A DNA stretch of 64,000 nt, from positions 620,001 to 684,000 of the forward strand of contig NZ_AP019367.1 of assembly GCF_003966955.1 (NCBI RefSeq), in the 5' to 3' direction. Of this stretch, positions 7,854-15,974 are shown one piece after another. This stretch comes from Parolsenella catena (lineage in GTDB: Bacteria > Actinomycetota > Coriobacteriia > Coriobacteriales > Atopobiaceae). Position numbers and translations under genes: made by a program. Each line of letters starts with the position of its first letter. Positions within the stretch are counted from its first letter, which is position 1. The notes below the pieces were generated by a model. The model was not told where the DNA came from. It worked only from the letters and a program-made list of their open reading frames with translations, and did no database searches.

Positions 7854-10577
7854 ATGGCAGACGAGAGCAACGACCTGCAGCTTGAGGCACCGGCGGCAGA
7901 GACGGACGCGCCGCGGCGCACAATCGCGGTCGTGGACGGCAACTCGCTCATGCACCGCGCGTTCCATGCCATCCCGCCCACGATGACCGCGCCGGACGGC
8001 CGTCACACGAACGCCATCTTCGGCTTCGTCTCCATGTTCGTGAAGCTCGTGGAGACGTTTGCCCCCGACGGCGTCATCTGCGCGTTCGACAAGGGCAAGC
8101 CCCGTGTGCGCATGGAGATGCTGCCCCAGTACAAGGCGCAGCGCCCGCCCATGGACCCGATCCTGCACGAGCAGTTCCCCATGGTGAAGGACCTGCTGCG
8201 CACCATGGACGTCCCCGTCTGCGAGCTCGAGGGCTGGGAGGGCGACGACATCCTTGGCACGCTCGCGCGCCGCGGCGAGGCCGCGGGCTACGACATGCTG
8301 CTCGTCACCGGCGACCGCGACATGTACCAGCTCGTCACCGAGCACGTCAACGTCGTCTCCACGCGCAAGGGCGTCTCGGACGTCTCAATCATGACGCCGG
8401 AGAGCGTCGACGACCTCTACCACGGCGTCACGCCCGAGCTCGTGCCCGACTTCTACGGCCTCAAGGGAGACACCTCGGACAACATCCCCGGGGTTCCCGG
8501 CATCGGCCCCAAGAAGGCGAGCGCCCTCATCTGCCAGTACGGCTCGCTCGACGAGGTCATCGCCCACGCGGACGAGGTCAAGGGCAAGATGGGCGAGAAC
8601 CTGCGTGCCCACATCGATGACGCCCTGCTCTCTCGCAGGGTTGCCATCATCCGCACGGACGCCCCCATCGAGTGCGACCTCGCCAGCGCCAAGTTCCCCA
8701 CGTTTGACCCCGAGACGGTGCGCGCCGCCTTCTCCGAGCTGGGCTTCACGGGCATGACCGGGCGCGTGCTCGCCCTGGCCGGCGCCTCCGCGGCCGGTGC
8801 CGCTCCGGCACGGGCCTTCGAGCTTGATCGTCGCCTGGACGCGCCGGCGCTGCTCGAGGCGCTGCGCGACGCCGGCGAGGCTGGCGAGTGGGTGGGCCTG
8901 GCGCTTGTCGAGCCGGCGGACCAGGGTACCCTCTTTGAGCCGGAGCTTAGCGTCTGGGCGTCGTGCGAGGCCGGCGCGGGGCAGCTCGAGGGGGACGCCG
9001 CCCGCTCCCTTCTCGTCCACGCGCTCGAGAACTGGCGCGTGGCGTCTGGAGACGTCAAGGCGCTCATGCACGCCGTCTACCCCGTGGACTCCTCGCTTGC
9101 GGCCACGCCGGACGAGGACGGGCGTCCCTTCGACCCCGCCCGTTGCGACCCGGCGCACCTGTTCGACGCGGGTCTCGCCGCCTACCTTCTCGACTCCTCG
9201 AAGGGTGCCTACGGCATCGCCGACGTGGCCGCGCGCTACCTGTCCGGCGAGCTCCCCGAGCCCGCAGACGGCGAGCCCGCCGCGGCCGTGGCCGCCCAGG
9301 CCGCGCGCGTCCTCGTGCCCGTGCTCTCGGAGCTTCTCGAGAAGGACGGCTCTGCCGCGCTCATGACCAACATCGAGATGCCGCTCGTGGGCGTGCTCGC
9401 GCGCATGGAGCGCACGGGCATGCACGTGGACCCGGCGAAGCTCGCCGAGCAGTCCGCCGAGCTCGGCGTCGACATCGAGGCGAGCCGCAGCCGCATCTAT
9501 GAGGCCGCGGGCCGCGAGTTCAACATCGACAGCCCCATGCAGCTCTCCGGCGTGCTCTTCGACGACCTGGGCCTTCCCACGGCCGGCCTCAAGAAGACGC
9601 AGCGCGGCTACTACTCCACGAACGCCAAGGTCCTCGACGAGCTCGCCAAGCACAGCCCCGTCGTGGCCGAGGTGCTGAGCTACCGCGAGAAGGCCAAGAT
9701 CCGCTCCACCTACCTCGACGCCCTGCCCGACGACATCAGGGGAGACGGCCGCATCCACACGAGCCTCAACCAGACCGTGGCCGCCACGGGGCGCCTCTCG
9801 AGCTCAAACCCCAACCTGCAGAACATCCCCACGCGCTCCGAGCTGGGGCATCGCGTGCGCACGGCGTTCACCGTGGCACCGGGCAGCGTGTTTCTCGCGT
9901 GCGACTACTCCCAGATCGAGCTGCGCCTGCTTGCGCACCTCTCCGGTGACGAGCACCTCATCGAGGCCTTCTGCGAGGGCGAGGACTTCCACGCCGAGAC
10001 GGCCGCCCGCGTCTTTGGCGTGCCCGTCTCCGAGGTCACGCACGAGCTGCGCAGCCGCGCCAAGGCCGTGAACTTTGGCATCGTCTACGGCCAGCAGGCC
10101 TACGGCCTGTCCACATCGCTGGGCATCAGCCGCCGCGAGGCGCAGGAGATGATCGACCGCTACTTCGCCGCCTACCCGCAGGTGCGCAGCTACCTTGACG
10201 GCACGGTGGCCATGGCCAAGCGCAACGTCTGGGTGCAGACGATGTACGGCCGCAAGCGCCACGTGCCCGACATCCTCGCACGCAACGCCAACATGCGCAG
10301 CTTTGGCGAGCGCACGGCCATGAACCACCCCATGCAGGGCAGCGCGGCCGACATCATCAAGCTCGCGATGATCGCCGTGGACGAGCGCATGCGCGACGAG
10401 GGCCTTAAGAGCAAGCTCATCCTGCAGATCCACGACGAGCTCGACTTCGAGGTCCCCGAGGGCGAGCTTAAGGTCATGAGCAAGCTCGTTAAGGAGACGA
10501 TGGAGGGCGTCGTACGGCTGCGCGTGCCGCTCGTGGCCGAGGTCTCCTACGGCGCCGACTGGGCCGCCGCAAAGTAG
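7854..10577 (+). CDS. polA: DNA polymerase I
   Basis: Fills repair gaps and removes Okazaki primers. 907 residues. Residues about 20-320 form the 5'-3' nuclease (VVDGNSLMHRAFHA, GDRDMYQLV, GLKGDTSDNIPGVPGIG). The middle 3'-5' exonuclease-like domain lacks the DxE metal motif, so proofreading is expected to be absent, as in many actinobacterial and Thermus Pol I. The polymerase domain is complete: DYSQIELRLLAHLSGD (motif A), RAKAVNFGIVYG (motif B) and QIHDELDFEVP (motif C). The start MADESNDLQ follows GAGGAGGCACCCAC. Confidence 0.96.
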   Translation: MADESNDLQLEAPAAETDAPRRTIAVVDGNSLMHRAFHAIPPTMTAPDGRHTNAIFGFVSMFVKLVETFAPDGVICAFDKGKPRVRMEMLPQYKAQRPPMDPILHEQFPMVKDLLRTMDVPVCELEGWEGDDILGTLARRGEAAGYDMLLVTGDRDMYQLVTEHVNVVSTRKGVSDVSIMTPESVDDLYHGVTPELVPDFYGLKGDTSDNIPGVPGIGPKKASALICQYGSLDEVIAHADEVKGKMGENLRAHIDDALLSRRVAIIRTDAPIECDLASAKFPTFDPETVRAAFSELGFTGMTGRVLALAGASAAGAAPARAFELDRRLDAPALLEALRDAGEAGEWVGLALVEPADQGTLFEPELSVWASCEAGAGQLEGDAARSLLVHALENWRVASGDVKALMHAVYPVDSSLAATPDEDGRPFDPARCDPAHLFDAGLAAYLLDSSKGAYGIADVAARYLSGELPEPADGEPAAAVAAQAARVLVPVLSELLEKDGSAALMTNIEMPLVGVLARMERTGMHVDPAKLAEQSAELGVDIEASRSRIYEAAGREFNIDSPMQLSGVLFDDLGLPTAGLKKTQRGYYSTNAKVLDELAKHSPVVAEVLSYREKAKIRSTYLDALPDDIRGDGRIHTSLNQTVAATGRLSSSNPNLQNIPTRSELGHRVRTAFTVAPGSVFLACDYSQIELRLLAHLSGDEHLIEAFCEGEDFHAETAARVFGVPVSEVTHELRSRAKAVNFGIVYGQQAYGLSTSLGISRREAQEMIDRYFAAYPQVRSYLDGTVAMAKRNVWVQTMYGRKRHVPDILARNANMRSFGERTAMNHPMQGSAADIIKLAMIAVDERMRDEGLKSKLILQIHDELDFEVPEGELKVMSKLVKETMEGVVRLRVPLVAEVSYGADWAAAK

Positions 10578-10607
10578 GTGGGGGCGAGCCGCCCAGCCCC
10601 GCCGCGC

Positions 10608-11867
10608 TCACGCCCCGGCGAGCAGCACGGCGTTCAGCACCGTCACGATGAGGGCGATGAGCACGAGGACGGCCTTGAGTGCCGTCCCGTTGGCGTATGC
10701 GCCCATGACGCGCGGGCTGCTCGTGAGCCATATCTGGACGAACACCGTGACGGGCAGCTGCAGCGAGAGCAGCGCCTGGCTCCACACGAGCCCCTCGAAC
10801 GGGTCGCCCACGAACATGATGGCGACAAGCGCGCCGAGAAACGCGCCCACGACGCCCAGCGAGCTGTGGCGGTCGTGGATGTCATAGGGCTCGCCCGCGA
10901 TGCCGGCCGAGACCGTGACGGCGGCCATGCCCGCCGTCACCGAGCTCGCGAGCCCCGCAAGCAGCAGCGCGAGCGCAAAGATGTGGCGCGCCGCCAGCCC
11001 CAGCATGGGCTCGAGCGTGGCCGCCGCCTGCGCCAGGTCGTCCACGCGCACGCCCGCCGAGAAGAACGTCGAGGCGGCGAGGATGACCATGGCGCTGTTG
11101 ATCGCCCAGCCGATGCCCATGGACAGCAGCGTGTCCACGAACTCGTGGCCAAGCCGCTCGCGGATGACCGCGTCCCCCTTGCCCTCGAAGTGCTGGCTCT
11201 GGATGACCTCCGAGTGCAGGAACAGGTTGTGCGGCATCACCACGGCGCCCAGCACGGAGACTACGATGGCCGCCGATCCCGAGGGCATGGCGGGCACCAC
11301 CCAGCCCACCGCCGCGGACGCCCAGTCCACGCGCACCATCGCGATCTCCGCGAGAAACGAGACGCCGATGAGCGAGACGAACCCGATGATCCAGCGCTCG
11401 ACCTTGCCGTAGGAGTTCGTGAGCAGAAGCGCGGCCGACGCCGCCGCCACGAGGGCGCTGCCCACGCGCACGTCCAGTCCCAAGAGCATCTGCAGGGCGA
11501 TACCGCCTCCCAGGACCTCGGCCATCATCGTGGCCACGCAGGCGAGGTAGGCGCTTGCGAGCACGGGCCTTAAGACCGCGCGCGGCAGGTGGCGCGCGCA
11601 GCTCTCCGCGAGGCACTCGCCCGTGACGATGCCCAGGTGCGCCACGTTGTGCTGCAGGATGACGAGCATGACGGTCGAGAGCGTCACCACCCACAGGAGG
11701 CCGTAGCCGTACGTGGACCCCGCGGCCATGTTCGTGGCCCAGTTGCCGGGGTCGATGAACCCTACGGTCACGAGCAGGCCGGGACCTATCCAGTGAAGGA
11801 TCTCCAGGCCACCGCGGTGGCCGCTGTGGTTTGCGCCCAGCAGGCGACGCCTGAGTCCTGTAAGCAT
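10608..11867 (-). CDS. Nramp-family divalent metal transporter (MntH-like)
   Basis: Proton-coupled uptake of Mn2+ or Fe2+ at the membrane. 419 residues, 11 predicted helices. Both metal-binding signatures are intact: GFIDPGNWAT in helix 1 and GAVVMPHN in helix 6, the latter with the methionine that selects transition metals. It is convergent with polA, with only 30 nt between stops. A DtxR/MntR-like palindrome covers the region 20-40 nt upstream of the start, fitting metal-dependent repression. Mn versus Fe preference cannot be read from sequence; mntP nearby favours Mn. Confidence 0.9.
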   Translation of the reverse strand: MLTGLRRRLLGANHSGHRGGLEILHWIGPGLLVTVGFIDPGNWATNMAAGSTYGYGLLWVVTLSTVMLVILQHNVAHLGIVTGECLAESCARHLPRAVLRPVLASAYLACVATMMAEVLGGGIALQMLLGLDVRVGSALVAAASAALLLTNSYGKVERWIIGFVSLIGVSFLAEIAMVRVDWASAAVGWVVPAMPSGSAAIVVSVLGAVVMPHNLFLHSEVIQSQHFEGKGDAVIRERLGHEFVDTLLSMGIGWAINSAMVILAASTFFSAGVRVDDLAQAAATLEPMLGLAARHIFALALLLAGLASSVTAGMAAVTVSAGIAGEPYDIHDRHSSLGVVGAFLGALVAIMFVGDPFEGLVWSQALLSLQLPVTVFVQIWLTSSPRVMGAYANGTALKAVLVLIALIVTVLNAVLLAGA

Positions 11868-11886
11868 CGTGCTCCCTTCATAAATG

Positions 11887-11905
11887 TTAACTAAGGCTAA
11901 CTATA
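11887..11905. promoter_or_regulatory. DtxR/IdeR/MntR-like box upstream of the Nramp gene
   Basis: On the minus strand the 19-mer TATAGTTAGCCTTAGTTAA matches 13 of 19 positions of the DtxR/IdeR consensus as I recall it, including the central TTAGCCT. It sits immediately upstream of the transporter, where a metal-sensing repressor would act. Confidence 0.5.
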
Positions 11906-11995
11906 GGGCTGCGAGATGGCTTGCGCTAGACTCAGGGGCCGCAAATCACGATGGAGCGAGCGGTCGTTTGCCATGCTCGCAAGGATGGGGCGCCA

Positions 11996-12478
11996 ATGAA
12001 GGTCATTCTCTACACGGACGGCTCGAGCCGAGGAAACCCCGGCCCGGGCGGCTATGGCGCGGTGCTGCGCTGCACGGACGCGGCCGGAGCGCTGCATGAG
12101 CGCGAGCTGTCGGCCGGCTACGCGAGAACGACGAACAACCGCATGGAGCTCATGGGCGTCATCGCCGGCCTCGAGGCGCTCAGGCGCCCCTGCGAGGTGG
12201 AGGTCCACAGCGACTCGCAGTACGTGGTGAACGCCTTCAACAAGCACTGGGTGGACGGCTGGCGCCGCCGCGGCTGGAAGAACGCCAAGAAGGAGCCCGT
12301 GAAGAACCCCGACCTGTGGCAGCGCCTGCTCGCCGCCATGGAGCCGCACAGCGTGAGCTTCGTGTGGGTGCGGGGCCACAACGGCGCCGCGCTCAACGAG
12401 CGCTGCGACGAGCTTGCCGTGGCCGCTGCGACCGCTCCGCGTCGCACGCTGCTCGTCGATGAGGGCTTCGAGGGCTAG
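11996..12478 (+). CDS. rnhA: Ribonuclease HI
   Basis: Cleaves RNA in RNA-DNA hybrids. 160 residues with the type 1 fold and all four metal ligands: YTDGSSRGNPGPGGYG (first Asp), NNRMELMGVI (Glu), VHSDSQYVVN (Asp) and NERCDELA (last Asp). The basic handle WRRRGWKNAKKEPVKN is present. The ATG at 11996 follows AAGGATGGGG. An upstream in-frame ATG at 11951 would add 15 residues without family match. Confidence 0.95.
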   Translation: MKVILYTDGSSRGNPGPGGYGAVLRCTDAAGALHERELSAGYARTTNNRMELMGVIAGLEALRRPCEVEVHSDSQYVVNAFNKHWVDGWRRRGWKNAKKEPVKNPDLWQRLLAAMEPHSVSFVWVRGHNGAALNERCDELAVAAATAPRRTLLVDEGFEG

Positions 12479-12531
12479 GGGAGCGTCGGGCCTCGCCCCC
12501 GGAGAAGCCGCGCGGACGACCCCCGCATGGG

Positions 12532-12537
12532 TAGAAT
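12532..12537 (+). promoter_or_regulatory. Putative -10 element TAGAAT
   Basis: GGGTAGAAT lies 29 nt before the HAD gene start. The same GG(T)AGAAT string occurs before the genes at 14916 and 63315, suggesting a shared extended -10. No clear -35 is seen. Confidence 0.4.
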
Positions 12538-12565
12538 GAGCTCTTGGACACTTCAAGGGGGAAAC

Positions 12566-13300
12566 ATGATCAAGGCCGTTCTGTTCGACATGGACGCCAC
12601 GCTGCTCGACATCAACCTCACGGCCTTCATGGGCGCCTACGTCGCCGATGTCTCGCGCATCCTGGCGCGCATCTCCGGCAAGCCCACGCTTGCCTTTGGC
12701 GGAGCCTGGGCACGTGGGTATCTCGCCATCGCCAACGAGGTCCGCACGGACGGCCTCACGAACCTGGAGCTGTTCTCGGCCACGGTCGAGCGCCTCACGG
12801 GCGTGCCTGTGGCAGACCCGGCCATTGCGGACGCCATCAGCTGCTACGAGCGCACGGTCCTGCCGCGCCGTCGCGGCGGCCTCGTGGGGGCGCGACCCAT
12901 GGAGGGTGGCATCGCCGCCATCGAGCGGGCCCGGGAGATGGGCCTTGCCGTGGCGCTCGCCACCAACCCGAGCTTCTCGCAAGACTGCATTCGCGCGCGC
13001 ATGGGCTGGGCCGGCATCGCCGACATGCCGTTCGCGCGCGTGAGCCACATGGGCAACTCCACGCGCCTCAAGCCGCGCGCCCGCTACTACGAGGAGTTCG
13101 TCTCGGCGCTTGGCCTTGCGCCCGAGGAGTGCATCATGGTGGGCAACGACGCCCGCCGCGACTTCCCGCACCCCGACATCGGCATGCCCACGGCCTACGT
13201 TGGCCACGCGCGTCCCGGGCGCGCGGCCTGGAGCGGCCGGATGAGCGAGCTGGCAGACGCCCTGCCGGCCCTCGTGGACCGTCTGAACCTCGCCGGTTGA
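12566..13300 (+). CDS. HAD-superfamily hydrolase
   Basis: A 244-residue soluble phosphatase-like protein. Motif I is FDMDATLLD (Ala where Gly is usual), motif II lies in ALATNPSF, the lysine in RLKPRARYY, and the acidic motif IV is VGNDARRDFPHPDIGM. The helical cap lies between about 20 and 115. The substrate is unknown. The ATG at 12566 follows AAGGGGG. The stop TGA (13298-13300) is the first part of a GGGGAC repeat of the kind seen after other genes here. Confidence 0.75.
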   Translation: MIKAVLFDMDATLLDINLTAFMGAYVADVSRILARISGKPTLAFGGAWARGYLAIANEVRTDGLTNLELFSATVERLTGVPVADPAIADAISCYERTVLPRRRGGLVGARPMEGGIAAIERAREMGLAVALATNPSFSQDCIRARMGWAGIADMPFARVSHMGNSTRLKPRARYYEEFVSALGLAPEECIMVGNDARRDFPHPDIGMPTAYVGHARPGRAAWSGRMSELADALPALVDRLNLAG

Positions 13301-13318
13301 CACGGGGACCGTCCCCAG
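13298..13318. repeat. Partial GGGGAC repeat at the HAD stop codon
   Basis: TGACACGGGGACCGTCCCC begins at the stop codon. It resembles the copies at 229 and 58882 but is short. Confidence 0.5.
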
Positions 13319-13374
13319 GCGGCTACGCGTCTTGTTACGGCTATGAAAAAAGCCCACGAAAGCTGCAAAATGTC

Positions 13375-13404
13375 TTGAAATGTGGTAGCTGGGGCAGGTA
13401 TCCT
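13375..13404 (+). promoter_or_regulatory. Sigma-70-type promoter for rpsA
   Basis: TTGAAA (13375-13380), 18-nt spacer, TATCCT (13399-13404). Transcription from here gives a leader of about 150 nt that contains the hairpin GTGTGAG...CTCGCACAC and others. Confidence 0.55.
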
Positions 13405-13559
13405 ATCAAAACGTGTGAGTTCGGACGCTCGCACACCATATCTGTCGGCCCCCGAGCGATGTAAATCCAAGCCGGTGGCTGTGGGCGAGCATCTGGCCCG
13501 GAGCTGCTGCAGGCGATGCGCATGAGCATCGGGGCCCCGTTTTCGAAAGGGGTCCACCT

Positions 13560-14723
13560 TTGAGTGAGATTCAGAACTCGTCCGTTTTCTCGCTGGATGA
13601 CGTGTCCAACGAGGAGATGAACAACCTCATCGACGGTACCATTACCGATTTCGACGAGGGCGATCTTGTCACGGGTACCGTTGTCAAGATTGAGCGCGAT
13701 GAGGTCCTGCTTGACATCGGCTTCAAGTCTGAGGGCGTTATTCCCGTCCGCGAGCTGTCCATCCGCAAGGACGCCAACCCCGCTGACATCGTGAACCTGG
13801 GCGACACCATTGAGGCCCTCGTTCTCCAGAAGGAGGACAAGGACGGCCGTCTGGTCCTCTCCAAGAAGCGTGCCGAGTACGAGCGTGCTTGGAACCGCAT
13901 CGAGGAGAAGTTCAACGCTGGCGAGAACGTCGAGGGCGAGGTCATCGAGGTCGTCAAGGGCGGCCTTATCCTCGACATCGGCCTGCGCGGCTTCCTGCCC
14001 GCCTCCCTCGTCGACCTCCGTCGCGTCAAGGATCTCAACGCTTACATGGGCACCCGCATCGAGGCCCGCGTCATCGAGATGGACCGCAACCGCAACAACG
14101 TCGTCCTCTCCCGTCGCGTTGTCCTCGAGGAGGCTCGCAAGGCCGAGCGCTCCGAGATCCTCTCGAAGCTCCAGCCGGGCATGCGCCTCAAGGGCACGGT
14201 CTCCTCGATCGTCGACTTCGGCGCCTTCGTCGACCTCGGCGGCATCGACGGCCTGATCCACATCTCCGAGCTCTCCTGGAACCACGTCAACCACCCCTCC
14301 GAGGTCGTCAAGGTCGGCCAGGAGGTCGAGGTTCAGGTTCTCGACGTCGACCTCAACCGCGAGCGCATCTCCCTCGGCCTCAAGCAGACCACCGAGGATC
14401 CTTGGCGCACGCTCGTCAAGAAGTACCCGGTCGACGCCATCGTTGAGGGCACCGTCACGAAGCTCGTGCCGTTCGGCGCCTTCGTCGACCTTGGTGACGG
14501 CATCGAGGGCCTGGTCCACATCTCCGAGATGGCCAAGCAGCACGTCGACGCCCCCGCGCAGGTTTGCAAGGTTGGCGACAAGGTGCAGGTCAAGGTCATG
14601 GAGATTGACCTCGACCGTCGTCGCATCTCCCTGTCCATGAAGGCTGCTGCCGAGACCCTCGGCTTCGAGGTTGAGGTCACGCCGATGGACAAGCCCGAGG
14701 ACGAGGCCGCTGACGCCGAGTAG
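13560..14723 (+). CDS. rpsA: 30S ribosomal protein S1
   Basis: Binds mRNA on the small ribosomal subunit. 387 residues with four S1 RNA-binding repeats at roughly 35-105, 120-185, 205-275 and 290-360. Repeats three and four are the best conserved (VDFGAFVDLGG.DGLIHISEL and VPFGAFVDLGDGIEGLVHI). Four domains are typical for Gram-positive S1; E. coli has six. The start is TTG at 13560 (MSEIQNSSVFSLDD), with AAAGGGG 8-14 nt upstream; no ATG fits the family N-terminus. The gene uses more GTC/CGT-type codons than its neighbours, typical of high expression, and is monocistronic. Confidence 0.95.
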   Translation: MSEIQNSSVFSLDDVSNEEMNNLIDGTITDFDEGDLVTGTVVKIERDEVLLDIGFKSEGVIPVRELSIRKDANPADIVNLGDTIEALVLQKEDKDGRLVLSKKRAEYERAWNRIEEKFNAGENVEGEVIEVVKGGLILDIGLRGFLPASLVDLRRVKDLNAYMGTRIEARVIEMDRNRNNVVLSRRVVLEEARKAERSEILSKLQPGMRLKGTVSSIVDFGAFVDLGGIDGLIHISELSWNHVNHPSEVVKVGQEVEVQVLDVDLNRERISLGLKQTTEDPWRTLVKKYPVDAIVEGTVTKLVPFGAFVDLGDGIEGLVHISEMAKQHVDAPAQVCKVGDKVQVKVMEIDLDRRRISLSMKAAAETLGFEVEVTPMDKPEDEAADAE

Positions 14724-14748
14724 TCCTCTCGCTTCATAGCGTGTGAGA

Positions 14749-14780
14749 CGGGGTCGCCCACGTGGGCGACCCCGTTTTTT
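14749..14780 (+). terminator. rpsA terminator
   Basis: A perfect 13-bp palindrome (14749-14774) is followed by six Ts at 14775-14780. Confidence 0.9.
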
Positions 14781-14874
14781 GTCGGCGTGCTCGCGCGGCC
14801 GGCCGCGGGGCGAACATCGTGTCACGTCTTGGTGTCGGGATTGCGCCCGGCGGTGTAGCGCGCGCCTCGGTGGG

Positions 14875-14880
14875 TAGAAT
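14875..14880 (+). promoter_or_regulatory. Putative -10 element TAGAAT
   Basis: TGGGTAGAAT lies 36 nt before the next start codon and resembles the copies at 12532 and 63258. Confidence 0.4.
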
Positions 14881-14915
14881 CTCCAATCAGCAACATCGAT
14901 AGCAGTGGGGGAGAC

Positions 14916-15347
14916 ATGGCAAGGGGAGACTTCAAGAGGCGCATGGAGGCGTCACAGAGGCAGATGCTCGAGTGGGCGAGGGGCCGCAACGGCGCTGACG
15001 AGCTCTCGGGGGCCTGCACGAACGTGGCCGTCGCGCTCGTCATCGTGGACCTGTTCGCGCACACGACGTGGCTCTCCATCCTCGCCCTGGTCCTGCTCGG
15101 CTACTCGTGGTTTCGCATCACGTCCAAGAGGGTGGGGGCCCGTAGCCTCGAGAACGCCCGTGTGCTCAAGGCAACCGGTCCCATCGTGCCTTTTCTCGCC
15201 AATCCTGTGGGCGCGCTGCGCGAGGCCCGCGCCTACGTGCACCTGACGTGTCCCTCGTGCGGCCAGCGCGTCCGTATCCCGCGCGGCAAGGGCAAGGTGC
15301 GCATCACCTGCCCCAAGTGCCACGCACGCTTCGAGGGAAAGGCGTAG
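14916..15347 (+). CDS. Small membrane protein with C-terminal zinc ribbon
   Basis: 143 residues. A charged N-terminal helix is followed by one or two hydrophobic helices (about 35-68), a linker, and a C-terminal CPSCG...CPKCH zinc ribbon (about 112-140) of the type found in zinc-ribbon-domain proteins. I cannot assign a function. The start follows GGGGGAGAC. The stop is 6 nt before coaE, so the two are probably one transcript. Confidence 0.6.
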   Translation: MARGDFKRRMEASQRQMLEWARGRNGADELSGACTNVAVALVIVDLFAHTTWLSILALVLLGYSWFRITSKRVGARSLENARVLKATGPIVPFLANPVGALREARAYVHLTCPSCGQRVRIPRGKGKVRITCPKCHARFEGKA

Positions 15348-15353
15348 GTTCCC

Positions 15354-15974
15354 ATGCACACGACGTTTCTCGCCGGGGGCATCGCGTCGGGCAAGTCCAC
15401 CGTGGCGCGCATGCTCCACGAGCGCGGTGCCTGGCTGTGCGACCTTGACCAGGTCTCGCGCGACGTGCTCGAGAGTGGCGGCCCCGTCCTTGCCCAGATA
15501 GCCAGTGAGTTCGGTGATGACCTCATCGACCCCGAGACGGGTGAGCTCGACCGCCTGGGGCTTGCCGTGCGCGCGTTTGCGTCGCCGGAGGCCACGGAGC
15601 GTCTCGAGGCGATCGAGATGCCCGCCATCCGCGAGCGCATGTCCCATATTCTCACGAACACGTGCTGCGCGGCCACCGAGCCCGCGCTCACGGTCGTGGA
15701 GGTCCCGCTGCTCGACCGCGTCGAGGACCTGCTGCCCCTCGCTGACGACGTGCTCGTCGTCACGGCGCCGCTCGAGCTGCGCCGTGCGCGCGCCGTGGGG
15801 CGCGGCATGGACGCCGAGGACTTCGACGCCCGCGTTGCCCGCCAGGCCAGCGACGAGTACCTGCGTGCCCACGCCACCCACGTGATCGAGAACACGGCCG
15901 ACGTAGAGGCCCTCGAGCGCGCGGTGGAGGCGTGGTGGCAGGCCGTGCTTGGGAGCTCCCATGGTTGCGAGTAA
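15354..15974 (+). CDS. coaE: Dephospho-CoA kinase
   Basis: Last step of coenzyme A synthesis, phosphorylating the ribose 3'-OH of dephospho-CoA with ATP. 206 residues. The P-loop is GGIASGKST (Ala replaces the usual Gly), followed by [10 protein letters not shown] substrate motif, a [19 protein letters not shown] strand and the [10 protein letters not shown] lid region. The stop overlaps the uvrB start by 14 nt. Confidence 0.93.
   Translation: MHTTFLAGGIASGKSTVARMLHERGAWLCDLDQVSRDVLESGGPVLAQIASEFGDDLIDPETGELDRLGLAVRAFASPEATERLEAIEMPAIRERMSHILTNTCCAATEPALTVVEVPLLDRVEDLLPLADDVLVVTAPLELRRARAVGRGMDAEDFDARVARQASDEYLRAHATHVIENTADVEALERAVEAWWQAVLGSSHGCE

Noticed and set aside
14916-15347. Zinc-ribbon membrane protein as an anti-sigma factor
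   Set aside because: No HCC zinc motif of anti-sigma proteins and no sigma factor gene adjacent.
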